Positions 7,937-14,289 of a stretch of DNA of 39,750 nucleotides are shown here, piece after piece (positions within the stretch are counted from its first letter, which is position 1; each line of letters begins with the position of its first letter). Under the pieces are notes generated by a model. The model was given only the letters and a program-made list of their open reading frames with translations. It was not told the DNA's origin and did no database searches. Position numbers and translations under genes: made by a program. Origin of the DNA: a virus; IMG/VR virus record IMGVR_UViG_3300010372_000003, positions 1-39,750 of that record. One strand, written 5' to 3'.

Positions 7937-8181
7937 GCTCGCCCCTTCTTGGCCCATGCCTGAACCGCTGGGAGGTGAGCCTTCCAGTCATCACCGAATG
8001 CCCCCTGCATGACTCGCTTCATGGCTTTGGTGACGGACCCCAGCTTCCTTGCCTCAGCGGCTTGGGGAGATTGGGCGATGGCGCGCGCCTTGCAGCCTGG
8101 GCAGTTGGCGACGTACAGCCCTGATTGCGGGTTTTCTTTGGCCATGGTGCAGCCATCGCAGGTTATGCACTCGACTGTCAT
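7933..8181 (-). CDS. Small Cys-rich (zinc-binding) protein
   Basis: 82 residues. The first 35 hold two cysteine clusters, C-x2-C-x2-C (ITCDGCTMA) and C-x2-C (NCPGCK), likely binding zinc; the rest is a basic helix (EARKLGSVTKAMKRVMQGAF) and an Ala-rich end. It overlaps both neighbours by four bases within the nin-like block. A DNA-binding or nuclease-accessory role is possible but not shown by any motif. Confidence 0.7.
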   Translation of the reverse strand: MTVECITCDGCTMAKENPQSGLYVANCPGCKARAIAQSPQAAEARKLGSVTKAMKRVMQGAFGDDWKAHLPAVQAWAKKGRA

Positions 8182-8867
8182 GCAGCCTCCTGCATGGCGC
8201 GGGCAGCTTGACGGGTTGCGCCAGCCACGCTGATGAGTTGTGCGAACGGGTTGCCCGCCATGACGCTGTTCTTGTTGCGTGATGCGCTGCGCACAGACTC
8301 GCGAGCCTTGTTCTTCTCATGCCATTGCCTCAGGTACAGCTTGCGGCTCATCGTCTTCGGCTGCGGCTCATCTGGATTAGGACCGGGGCCATAGGAGGGC
8401 ACCCAGCCGCCTCCCTTGCCGGGCTGGTACACCCACTCGGCAACTCGGATGATCTTTGATGAGCGGCCGCCGTCTCTGGTGTAGGTCAAGCATGAGTTGA
8501 CATTGGCCCGCGTCGATCCGGTGAATTCCGCAATCTCCTTTGCCGTCATCGGGTGCGTCTTGATGGCATCAACAATGATCTGGAGGCGACGATTCAGGCG
8601 CCCGTGCTTTTTCAGGCCAACCTTCTGGGGCTTGTCGTGCTTGACGTGCACGGAGTAGATCGGCGCGTGCCCGCCCTGTGGCTTGGGTTCGTTTCCGCTG
8701 CGGAACACCAAGCCACGCTGGGCCAAGTCGCGCACCAGGTCGTTCACCGATGCGCGGGACTGTTTTGTCATGCCGCTGATCTGTCGGGTGGTCATGGGAT
8801 TGGACGACAGCGCCCAAAGGATCAGGCGCATGCCGTGCGTCAAATCGCTCGTCTTCTTCTCGGTCAT
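8178..8867 (-). CDS. Protein with two winged-helix domains
   Basis: 229 residues from ATG 8867 (MTEKKTSDLTHGMRLIL) with GGGGGA placed well upstream; an ATG 45 bases earlier lacks this. Two helix-turn-helix units are visible: residues about 8-55 (ILWALSSNPMTTRQISGMTKQSRASVNDLVRDLAQRGLV) and about 90-125 (IVDAIKTHPMTAKEIAEFTGSTRANVNSCL). The C-terminal third is basic (YLRQWHEKNKARESVRSASR). Lying just after the helicase gene, it may regulate or assist replication; no family name is claimed. Confidence 0.7.
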   Translation of the reverse strand: MTEKKTSDLTHGMRLILWALSSNPMTTRQISGMTKQSRASVNDLVRDLAQRGLVFRSGNEPKPQGGHAPIYSVHVKHDKPQKVGLKKHGRLNRRLQIIVDAIKTHPMTAKEIAEFTGSTRANVNSCLTYTRDGGRSSKIIRVAEWVYQPGKGGGWVPSYGPGPNPDEPQPKTMSRKLYLRQWHEKNKARESVRSASRNKNSVMAGNPFAQLISVAGATRQAARAMQEAA

Positions 8868-8880
8868 TCCATGTCCCCCA

Positions 8881-9849
8881 TCAGGACCACGAAACGTGCG
8901 GCCAGGTGTCAAAGTTCACCGGGCGGTCGTTCTGGTTCTTCATGAATTGGTTTGTCTTCGGATCGAGCCACAGTTGAATGCGGCCCTCCCATTCGCCGTT
9001 GCGCTGCTTGGCGCAGATGAGCATGGCGTCTGGGTCGGCGGGGTTGTAGGACGAATCGCCTGTCTGAAGCGCGATCTCCTTGGGCTTGTTGCGCCAGTGG
9101 ATGAGCATGTTGTCCACCTGGTCGGTGATCGACCCTGACCCCTTCGCGTCGAACTTGCCAGGCACCATCCCCTCGTTCATCAGCTTCTTGATGTGGTGAA
9201 TGAGGTGGATGTGGATGTCGTGATCCTTGGCGATGGCACACAACTCATCAACCAGGTACTTCTGGCCGTTGTAGTCGTCCTCGCCCTTCACGCACTTCAT
9301 CAGCGAGTCGATGAAGATGTGTTGAATGCCCAACTCCTTGGCGCAGTACCGCGTCACCGAGACGATGGTTTCCGGCGTGACCGTGCCCTGCTGGTCGTAC
9401 AGCCACAGCTTGTCATCCGTCCACTCTGCGAACTGGCGAACCACGTCCTTGTACCCGGCGATGATGTCCGGGTGGTCGCCAATGCGCGCAGGCTCATCGC
9501 CAGAGAACTGTCGGGACATGCGCTGCAATGTCTTGCGCGGCTTCATCTCGAACGAAGCTATGCACACCTTCTGCCCCTGACCCATCAGGCTCAGTGCAAC
9601 TTGGCCGGTAATCAGGCTCTTTCCGTGGCCATTGATGCCAGCCCACAACGTGACCTCACCCTGACGGAATGCGAACTGATCGCGGCACTTGTCCCACGGC
9701 AGATGAGCCAGTTGCTCGATGTTGGGTGTGTACATCCAGTCAAGCAGTTCTTCCACGAACACGCTGGCCGGCTTGACCTTCTGCTTGGCTTCGGTTTCCT
9801 CCAGGTATGCGCTGAAGTCGATGTCGTCCATGTCGATCACTTGGGCCAT
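8881..9849 (-). CDS. DnaB/Twinkle-like replicative helicase
   Basis: 322 residues from ATG 9849 (MAQVIDMDDIDFSAYLEETE). A superfamily 4 helicase without primase domain: Walker A GINGHGKS (71-78), the FEMKP motif (100-104), Walker B IFIDSL, HLIHHIKK, and KGSGSITDQVDNMLIHWRNK, a signature shared with T7 gp4 and Twinkle. It would unwind DNA at the phage fork. It lies two genes after the O-like initiator, where lambda has its helicase loader P; a phage-borne helicase would remove the need for a loader. Overlaps the upstream gene by 13 bases. Confidence 0.92.
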   Translation of the reverse strand: MAQVIDMDDIDFSAYLEETEAKQKVKPASVFVEELLDWMYTPNIEQLAHLPWDKCRDQFAFRQGEVTLWAGINGHGKSLITGQVALSLMGQGQKVCIASFEMKPRKTLQRMSRQFSGDEPARIGDHPDIIAGYKDVVRQFAEWTDDKLWLYDQQGTVTPETIVSVTRYCAKELGIQHIFIDSLMKCVKGEDDYNGQKYLVDELCAIAKDHDIHIHLIHHIKKLMNEGMVPGKFDAKGSGSITDQVDNMLIHWRNKPKEIALQTGDSSYNPADPDAMLICAKQRNGEWEGRIQLWLDPKTNQFMKNQNDRPVNFDTWPHVSWS

Positions 9850-10214
9850 ACGACCTTCTCCCCTTCTGCGGAAATGCGCAGGCCCTTGGACACGTCGATC
9901 CGATATGGGTTGCTGGTGTTGACCCAAAACGCCTCGACCACCTTTGCGCCGGCTCGGAAGCATGCGCGGGCCACTCGGTCAGTGGTTTCGTTCTCCGGGC
10001 CATTGACGAGGACATGCTCAATTCCAGAGAGGCACCGAAGGTCTGCCAGCTCGATGGATGCCGCGTCGCGGGCGCCCATGTGGATGTCAACGAATCGGCC
10101 GGCCTTGTCTGTCAACTGGCGTACCCATTGCTGCATAGGCAGCATCTCGACTCGGACGACAGATGGCTTGCGGCCGGCCTTGCGCATGCGGATGATGTTT
10201 TCAACGCCTCGCAT
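9837..10214 (-). CDS. Replication-region protein of unknown function
   Basis: 125 residues from ATG 10214, which overlaps the O-like stop as TGATG. Begins MRGVENIIRMRKAGRKPSVV; contains RFVDIHMGARDAASIELADLRCLSGIEHVLVNGPENETTDRVARAC, an alternating strand/helix pattern like a small alpha/beta domain, and a C-terminal strand pair ending EGEKVVWPK. No motif I recognise. Always read with the initiator and helicase, so a role in replication is likely but unproven. Confidence 0.65.
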   Translation of the reverse strand: MRGVENIIRMRKAGRKPSVVRVEMLPMQQWVRQLTDKAGRFVDIHMGARDAASIELADLRCLSGIEHVLVNGPENETTDRVARACFRAGAKVVEAFWVNTSNPYRIDVSKGLRISAEGEKVVWPK

Positions 10215-10927
10215 CAGATGGCCCCCGCAAAGATGTTGCTTGTCTTGACTGGCCGCTGGTCGATCACCGGCTTCGCGTTGCGGCACCAGTTGCGCCATGT
10301 CGCCAGCCAATCGACTTTGGCAGCCTCTCGCCCAGCCTTGGCACACCAGAAGTCTCGAAACTTATCTGCCTCAACTCGGACGACATCTGGAGTCCACGTC
10401 TTGAATTCCTCAAGCGCCCACTCTCCCCAAGGTTTTGGAAGAACCCAATCATTCGGAAGGCGATAGCCGCGTGTTGGTGCTGCGCCTTGCGCGGCATCTA
10501 ATACTTCCTTTCCCTTCCCTTCCCTTCCTACCTGTGCGTCACTGTCGCGTGGTTCACGCGTGCCTGACGCGTCAACGACGCGTGGCTTTCGCGTTGCCTG
10601 TGCGTCACTTTCCGGTGGTTCTGGGATTTGACTTGCTGATTCACGCGGGTTGATGTGCTGGTGTGCGTGAAATGCCGGGATGTATGCGTACCCATCGCCG
10701 TACAGCTTCACCAGCCCAGCCTCAATGATTTCTGAGCACAGTGCATCTATCGCCACGTCATCAGCAGGCAGGTAGCGCATCTTGAATGTGCGGGGCTTCC
10801 ACGCCATGCGGCCTTCCTTGTCAGCCTCGCACCAGAGCGCGATGTACAGCAGGCGCGCATAAGGGCTGAGAGACACGATGTCTTCAGACGTGAAAAACTC
10901 AGGCTTGATCGTGCGGATACGCGCCAT
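10214..10927 (-). CDS. O-like replication initiator
   Basis: 237 residues beginning MARIRTIKPEFFTSEDIVSL, the common start of phage replication-organiser proteins. Residues 1-90 form a winged-helix DNA-binding domain (LSPYARLLYIALWCEADKEGR...). Residues about 100-135 are a linker made of three 11-residue repeats encoded by 33-bp DNA iterons, and the C-terminal part (DWVLPKPWGEWALEEFKTW...KFRDFWCAKAG) resembles the helicase-contacting domain of O/DnaT-like proteins. As in lambda O, the origin seems to lie within the gene. Confidence 0.82.
   Translation of the reverse strand: MARIRTIKPEFFTSEDIVSLSPYARLLYIALWCEADKEGRMAWKPRTFKMRYLPADDVAIDALCSEIIEAGLVKLYGDGYAYIPAFHAHQHINPRESASQIPEPPESDAQATRKPRVVDASGTREPRDSDAQVGREGKGKEVLDAAQGAAPTRGYRLPNDWVLPKPWGEWALEEFKTWTPDVVRVEADKFRDFWCAKAGREAAKVDWLATWRNWCRNAKPVIDQRPVKTSNIFAGAI
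10504..10620. repeat. Iterons and purine tract within the initiator gene: candidate replication origin
   Basis: Three copies of a GCGTCA-N4-CGCGTGG core start at 10536, 10569 and 10602, exactly 33 bp apart; the third core reads GCGTCA-N4-CCGGTGG. Immediately beside them (10504-10530) the minus strand is an all-purine tract of GGAA/GGGAA units with several G-runs, a likely unwinding or structure-forming element. Lambda ori has the same plan: iterons inside O beside an easily melted tract. Confidence 0.65.
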
Positions 10928-11244
10928 CAGATCGCCCTCCCGCGAGACAGCTTCGCGGACTTGCCCTTGTCCTCGTCATGCGGCAGGACGGCGCGGGCGT
11001 TCTTAGGGGGCTGGTTCAGCGGCTTCTTCTTGGGCCACTGGCCGATCGTTTCCTTGACGTGCTTGTCGGCCTTCTTGGACAGGCCCAGGATGGTGCCCTC
11101 AGCTTGGCGGCGAATCTCTGGGTCATCCGACTTGCGGCGTGCCTCCAGGCTTGCGCTACGCGACTCGCTGAGCTTGCGCTCACGGGTGATGTCGCTGAGG
11201 TCGAGCTGGCTCTTGTAGTTGGGCGAGAACGGGTTGTGGCTCAT
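10927..11244 (-). CDS. Small basic protein of unknown function
   Basis: 105 residues from ATG 11244 (MSHNPFSPNYKSQLDLSDIT), overlapping the previous stop by four bases; the longer frame is an overlap with the upstream gene. Highly charged and probably helical throughout (RERKLSESRSASLEARRKSDDPEIRRQAEGTI, then KKADKHVKETIGQWPKKKPLNQPPKNARAVLP). No known motif. Place in the operon, between a wHTH-like protein and the initiator, suggests a replication accessory role. Confidence 0.6.
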   Translation of the reverse strand: MSHNPFSPNYKSQLDLSDITRERKLSESRSASLEARRKSDDPEIRRQAEGTILGLSKKADKHVKETIGQWPKKKPLNQPPKNARAVLPHDEDKGKSAKLSRGRAI

Positions 11245-11627
11245 GCTGCACCGCCAGTCTTGACGTACAGCGGCACGCGGTGCGCGTGAGTCTTTGGGCT
11301 GTGTGCCTTGCGGCTGCGGTCGGTCGGGGCCATCGGCAGACCGGCCTTGATGAGCACGCGGGGCATCGGCCCCCAGACCTTGTGCGTCGATGGGGCAGGC
11401 AGCTCGCAGGCTTCGCAGTAAGCGCGGATGTCCTCGAATGCGAACATCGCACCGACCGGCACGCTGGTCAGGTAGGTGCGCGCCAGGAATGTGAAACGCT
11501 CCACCCACTCTTTGCCGGCCTTCTCAAGCGCCAGTGCTTGACCGGTGATCTTTCGTTGTTCGCCAGATACTGCCGCTTTTGCTGCGGCGCTTTTGGCGTC
11601 AACGTGGACAAGGGTTGCTTGTGTCAT
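11241..11627 (-). CDS. Small replication-region protein, possible winged helix
   Basis: 128 residues from ATG 11627. The N-terminal 45 residues are charged and helical; residues about 47-105 (TFLARTYLTSVPVGAMFAFEDIRAYCEACELPAPSTHKVWGPMPRVLIKAGLP) look like the 'early regulatory' winged-helix proteins common upstream of phage O genes, which have the pattern VP.G..F..EDIR....; the end is Lys/His/Arg rich. Its ribosome site lies in ATCGGAGCCAA, a string that also precedes the 12100 gene. Confidence 0.6.
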   Translation of the reverse strand: MTQATLVHVDAKSAAAKAAVSGEQRKITGQALALEKAGKEWVERFTFLARTYLTSVPVGAMFAFEDIRAYCEACELPAPSTHKVWGPMPRVLIKAGLPMAPTDRSRKAHSPKTHAHRVPLYVKTGGAA

Positions 11628-11649
11628 GTAAGATTGGCTCCGATCTGAT

Positions 11650-11693
11650 AGGCCCGCCTAGGTGTTCCACCACCGATGACAGCGGGCCTTTTC
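11650..11693 (+). terminator. Possible plus-strand terminator between two early genes
   Basis: AGGCCCGC and GCGGGCCT pair over eight bases, with a small GGTG/CACC hairpin inside, and TTTCTTT follows on the plus strand. It would stop plus-strand RNA. On the minus strand, the direction of the genes here, the same hairpin lacks a U-tract and might instead be a pause or antitermination element. Confidence 0.4.
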
Positions 11694-11755
11694 TTTGCCC
11701 GCCGTTCAGGCCGCGGGCATCGCCTCAAATTGCTTACACCGCCGAATGGCGCTCA

Positions 11756-12100
11756 TCAAGCCGCCGCCTTCATGGCCTGCACTTCTTCCAGCACGGTCAG
11801 TCGGGCAGCCGATGCAATCCACTGGCTCACAGCGGTGTTGCCGGTGAAAGCCTCGAAGGCCGGAATGGCGTGGGCAGGCAGATCGCGGCGGTGCTTCTCG
11901 TCGTCGGGGTTCAGGTAGTCGGTGATGTGCGGGGCGTAAAGATCACACTCAGCAGCCAACATGGCGCGAGTGGCCTTCTTGATGCGGCGCAGTTGCCAGC
12001 ACAGCCGAACAGCTTCCCGGTAGCTCAGGCCAGCGATGAGCTGGGGCGGGACAACCGAGGGGCCGTCAAGACGACCGAGCAATGGAAGTTCGCGCTGCAT
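11756..12100 (-). CDS. CII-position helix-turn-helix regulator
   Basis: 114 residues from ATG 12100 with GGAG upstream. Residues about 25-60 (LSYREAVRLCWQLRRIKKATRAMLAAECDLYAPHITDYLNPDD) form a likely helix-turn-helix; the rest (AIPAFEAFTGNTAVSQWIASAARLTVLEEVQ) is helical and resembles oligomerisation segments of phage regulators. It is the gene after Cro, where lambda has cII. A tandem direct repeat lies upstream of it (12130-12154). Activator function is inferred from position. Confidence 0.6.
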   Translation of the reverse strand: MQRELPLLGRLDGPSVVPPQLIAGLSYREAVRLCWQLRRIKKATRAMLAAECDLYAPHITDYLNPDDEKHRRDLPAHAIPAFEAFTGNTAVSQWIASAARLTVLEEVQAMKAAA

Positions 12101-12129
12101 AGTTGGCTCCGATAGCTAAATTTCAGCGA

Positions 12130-12154
12130 CTTACCGATTGGCTTACCAGTTGGC
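12130..12154 (+). repeat. Tandem 12-bp repeat between Cro and the CII-like gene
   Basis: CTTACCGATTGG is followed directly by CTTACCAGTTGG, giving TTGGC boxes 12 bp apart. Lambda CII binds TTGC boxes 10 bp apart around the -35 of PRE, which sits in the same interval and points toward the repressor. An A/T-rich stretch (12164-12172) lies where a -10 could be. Confidence 0.35.
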
Positions 12155-12224
12155 AAGGGCGGAAAATTTTTTCCATCGACACCGGATGGAGAAGCAAATG
12201 AACCGAGGAAATGAACGACATGGC

Positions 12225-12458
12225 TCAGACCTCGGCAGGCTGCTTGCGGGTGGTGCGCTTGCTATCACGCTCTCCAGCCACCAGGGACCGGATCGAAACC
12301 TTGCGCTTCGTGTAGGCGTGGATCGGAAGGATTCGCTCACGCGGAACCATTGCGCGCCACTGGCTGACTGCGGATTCGCTCACACCAAAGTGACGGGCCA
12401 TCTCAACCGTGCGACCAGGCACCTCGTCAAGCCATTCAGAAAACGTAAGTTCTTTCAT
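12225..12458 (-). CDS. cro: Cro-like repressor
   Basis: 77 residues from ATG 12458 (MKELTFSEWLDEVPGRTVEM). The helix-turn-helix is clear: TVEMARHFGVSESAVSQWRAM (about 18-38), followed by VPRERILPIHAYTKRKVSIRSL, the layout of small YdaS/Cro-like regulators. It is transcribed divergently from the repressor. The ATG lies within a few bases of the predicted transcription start, and no Shine-Dalgarno is present, so the message may be leaderless; the alternative ATG at 12494 would lie upstream of the promoter. Confidence 0.85.
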   Translation of the reverse strand: MKELTFSEWLDEVPGRTVEMARHFGVSESAVSQWRAMVPRERILPIHAYTKRKVSIRSLVAGERDSKRTTRKQPAEV

Positions 12459-12465
12459 GGCTGCT

Positions 12466-12494
12466 ACTTTAGTTTTACCTAAACCATAAGTCAA
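12466..12494 (-). promoter_or_regulatory. Early promoter for Cro operon with built-in operator
   Basis: Minus strand: -35 TTGACT (12489-12494), 17-bp spacer, -10 TAAAGT (12466-12471). The spacer carries GTTTAG-N6-CTAAA, an inverted repeat (TTTAG/CTAAA, 12468-12483) that overlaps the -10. The same promoter and operator, in the same register, recur at 13758-13786. Confidence 0.75.
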
Positions 12495-12514
12495 GTAAAA
12501 ACTTTCGCCCTCTT

Positions 12515-12528
12515 TATAGACTCACGAC
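12515..12528 (+). promoter_or_regulatory. Possible -10 of the repressor maintenance promoter
   Basis: TATAGA at 12515-12520 lies so close to the repressor ATG (12529) that transcription would begin within a base or two of it. No good -35 is visible and no ribosome site precedes the ATG. Weak -35 and leaderless mRNA are both features of lambda PRM/cI. Confidence 0.45.
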
Positions 12529-13200
12529 ATGGACGACACCAAGCAAATCAGGGCCAAGCTGCTGGCCGATTTCATCGCCAGGCACGGCGGCGCCTCGCAT
12601 GTCTTGTCGAAGGTTTTGGACCCTGGGTCTAAAGATTTCAAGTCGAAGATGAGCTACATGACGCAGTGCTCTACCGATGGGTTCGGTGAGCGATCCGCCG
12701 CAAAGTGGGAGGATCTTCTACAGCCAGTCGGCATGGAGCCCGGATATCTGACGCGCCCGCACTCAGATGAACCCGAGGTGACTACTCGGCTTTCACCTGT
12801 ACGCACATCCAGTGTTAAAAACTACAACCTTGCCCCCGTTTTTGAATGGGCTAGGTTGGGAGAAGTCTTGTTCACAGAAAGCGAAAGCCTGCAATCGGGC
12901 GAATACAGGGAAAAACCTGACGGGGTAAGCCCCGCGTTTAAGTGGTTCATCTGCGATGCCGACATGCCGCGCTTGCGCATCAAGCGTGGGTGGCGCGTAG
13001 CCGTTGACCCGCTGACAGATGCGTCGATTTGCCAGGACGGTGAGACGTACCTTTTCAAGACGGCGGGCGGGTCGTACTTCTTGGGCGATTTTCGCAGGCT
13101 GGCGGTCGGCTATGAGGCCATCCCAGACGGTGGCCCGGTGATGGATACGGAGCGCCACGGCATCGCCGTGGTGGCAGAGTTCGCAGGCGCGATGAAATAA
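12529..13200 (+). CDS. CI-like repressor with S24-type C-terminal domain lacking catalytic residues
   Basis: 223 residues. Residues 1-70 ([38 protein letters not shown]...[14 protein letters not shown]) are the DNA-binding half. Residues about 105-223 resemble the LexA/CI (S24) fold: [24 protein letters not shown] matches the block that normally holds the DSM-type serine, and [27 protein letters not shown] the block with the lysine. Here the Ser position reads Asp (ADM) and the Lys position Gly. It would dimerise but not self-cleave, so induction must use another route. It faces cro and is followed by a membrane protein gene. Confidence 0.8.
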   Translation: MDDTKQIRAKLLADFIARHGGASHVLSKVLDPGSKDFKSKMSYMTQCSTDGFGERSAAKWEDLLQPVGMEPGYLTRPHSDEPEVTTRLSPVRTSSVKNYNLAPVFEWARLGEVLFTESESLQSGEYREKPDGVSPAFKWFICDADMPRLRIKRGWRVAVDPLTDASICQDGETYLFKTAGGSYFLGDFRRLAVGYEAIPDGGPVMDTERHGIAVVAEFAGAMK

Positions 13201-13211
13201 CGGAGGACATG

Positions 13212-13664
13212 ATGGCAATGACGGAATGCAGGGAGTGCAAGAAGCAGATCAGCGATCAGGCGAAAGCGTGCCCGCATTGCGGAGTCGCCAACCCTGGTCA
13301 GTCAGGAGGCACAAGCGCCTTCACAATTGCTGTCGCTCTATTCATCGTCGCAGCGATAGGCTTCAGCATGTCGTCATCCAAACCAAAGCCATCACCAAGG
13401 CCAGCCGCAAGCACGCCGGCAGAGCTGGACGACATGGCCCGCTACGGGTGCTCGGAGTTCTTTAAGAAGTCTGCGCACGATCCGGCCTCGCTTGAGTGGA
13501 TCGAGCAGCCGAAATGGGCAGTGCGCCAGTTGCCGGACGGCATGAGAGACGTTGACATGCAGATGCGCGGCAAGAACAAGTTCGGCGCGCTGATCTTGAC
13601 CAGCAAGACATGCCGAGTGCGCCAGTTCGACGGCAAGGTACAGCTCGTATCGTTCAGGGACTAG
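13212..13664 (+). CDS. Zinc-ribbon membrane protein cotranscribed with the repressor
   Basis: About 150 residues. A GGAGGA site at 13202-13207 is better spaced for ATG 13212 than for the ATG at 13209. N-terminus: zinc ribbon with CRECKKQI...CPHCG (about residues 6-24); then one membrane helix ([17 protein letters not shown]); a Pro-rich linker; and a soluble domain with two Cys (YGCSEFF, SKTCRVR). It starts 11 bases after the repressor and ends before a terminator, so it should be expressed in lysogens. Superinfection exclusion or another lysogenic trait is plausible; no family is recognised. Confidence 0.7.
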   Translation: MAMTECRECKKQISDQAKACPHCGVANPGQSGGTSAFTIAVALFIVAAIGFSMSSSKPKPSPRPAASTPAELDDMARYGCSEFFKKSAHDPASLEWIEQPKWAVRQLPDGMRDVDMQMRGKNKFGALILTSKTCRVRQFDGKVQLVSFRD

Positions 13665-13682
13665 CTCCTACACCACCCACAA

Positions 13683-13707
13683 AGCCCGCCTTGAGCGGGT
13701 TTTTTTA
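13683..13707 (+). terminator. Intrinsic terminator of the repressor operon
   Basis: AGCCCGC and GCGGGTT pair through CCCGC/GCGGG with a CTTGA-type loop, followed by seven T residues. It closes the repressor and membrane-protein transcription unit. Confidence 0.85.
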
Positions 13708-13757
13708 CGTCTGTTCACGACGAGTTGCAAAAAAACTTTCTTCGCTTAAGTTTTCGC

Positions 13758-13786
13758 TTGACTGCGTGTTTAGTTTTCTCTAAAGT
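13758..13786 (+). promoter_or_regulatory. Second early promoter with operator (PL-like)
   Basis: -35 TTGACT (13758-13763), 17-bp spacer, -10 TAAAGT (13781-13786), with GTTTAG-N6-CTAAA in the spacer (TTTAG/CTAAA at 13769-13784). It equals the Cro promoter in both hexamers, spacing and operator register. Upstream, AAGTTTT-N2-CTTGACT is also shared. It should drive the plus-strand operon from about 13793. Confidence 0.75.
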
Positions 13787-13792
13787 TCACCC

Positions 13793-14289
13793 ATCGACGC
13801 AAACAACGTCACCGCTCTTTCAAAACTCAATCCCCGCGGATCAACCCGTAAGCAAGTCTTACAGGTTGGCAGCCCTTCAATGGGTAGTGGGCGGCTCCAT
13901 GCAGACGAGACAGGCATGGTGAGGCGGTGCCAGCCAACACAAGCAAGGCACTGGAACGTGACGCGCACAGAGGGGCGCGAACGTGAAACGGCTGCTGATA
14001 GTGATCAGCACAGGCGAAGCCAGTTCGCCAGGTTGGGAGCCTGCACAGCAGGGAGTTGCCCAACCGAGCAAGCCCCGGCGACGGGGCCAAACCCAAGCGT
14101 CACAAGTGGCGTTTGGCTTTGTTCATCACCCCGAGAAGACCGCCACCAGCGCGGCGGCGGGCCAGGGGCAAGTGGCCCGTACTCATTGCGCCGAGCTTGA
14201 CGGCGTGAGTGCTGGATCAGCGAAACGGTACTGATACCCGATCACCACCCGGCTACCAGAGGCCGGAACCCACACACAGGAGAGACGAC
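13793..14289 (+). ncRNA. Long structured leader RNA of the plus-strand early operon
   Basis: A stretch of about 500 bases between promoter and first gene with no credible ORF. From 13848 to 14266 perfect hairpins lie almost end to end, for example CCATGC/GCATGG (13897-13919), TGCTGAT/ATCAGCA (13993-14010), GGCGAA/TTCGCC (14013-14029), GGTTGGG/CCCAACC (14031-14065, with CCTGC/GCAGG inside), GCCCCG-GCGA-CGGGGC with a GNRA loop (14072-14087) and CGGGCCA/TGGCCCG (14158-14179). GTTGGC/GCCAAC (13865-13938) closes a multibranch. It could be an antitermination (put-like) RNA, a regulatory leader, or a processed phage ncRNA. Confidence 0.6.

Noticed and set aside
11650-11693. Terminator for the minus-strand early operon
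   Set aside because: The U-tract is on the plus-strand side only; as a minus-strand terminator it lacks one.
13880-14200. Arg-rich frame in the leader that might be an N-like antiterminator
   Set aside because: No ribosome site at ATG, no arginine-rich motif at the N-terminus, and the DNA is constrained by tiled hairpins instead of codons.
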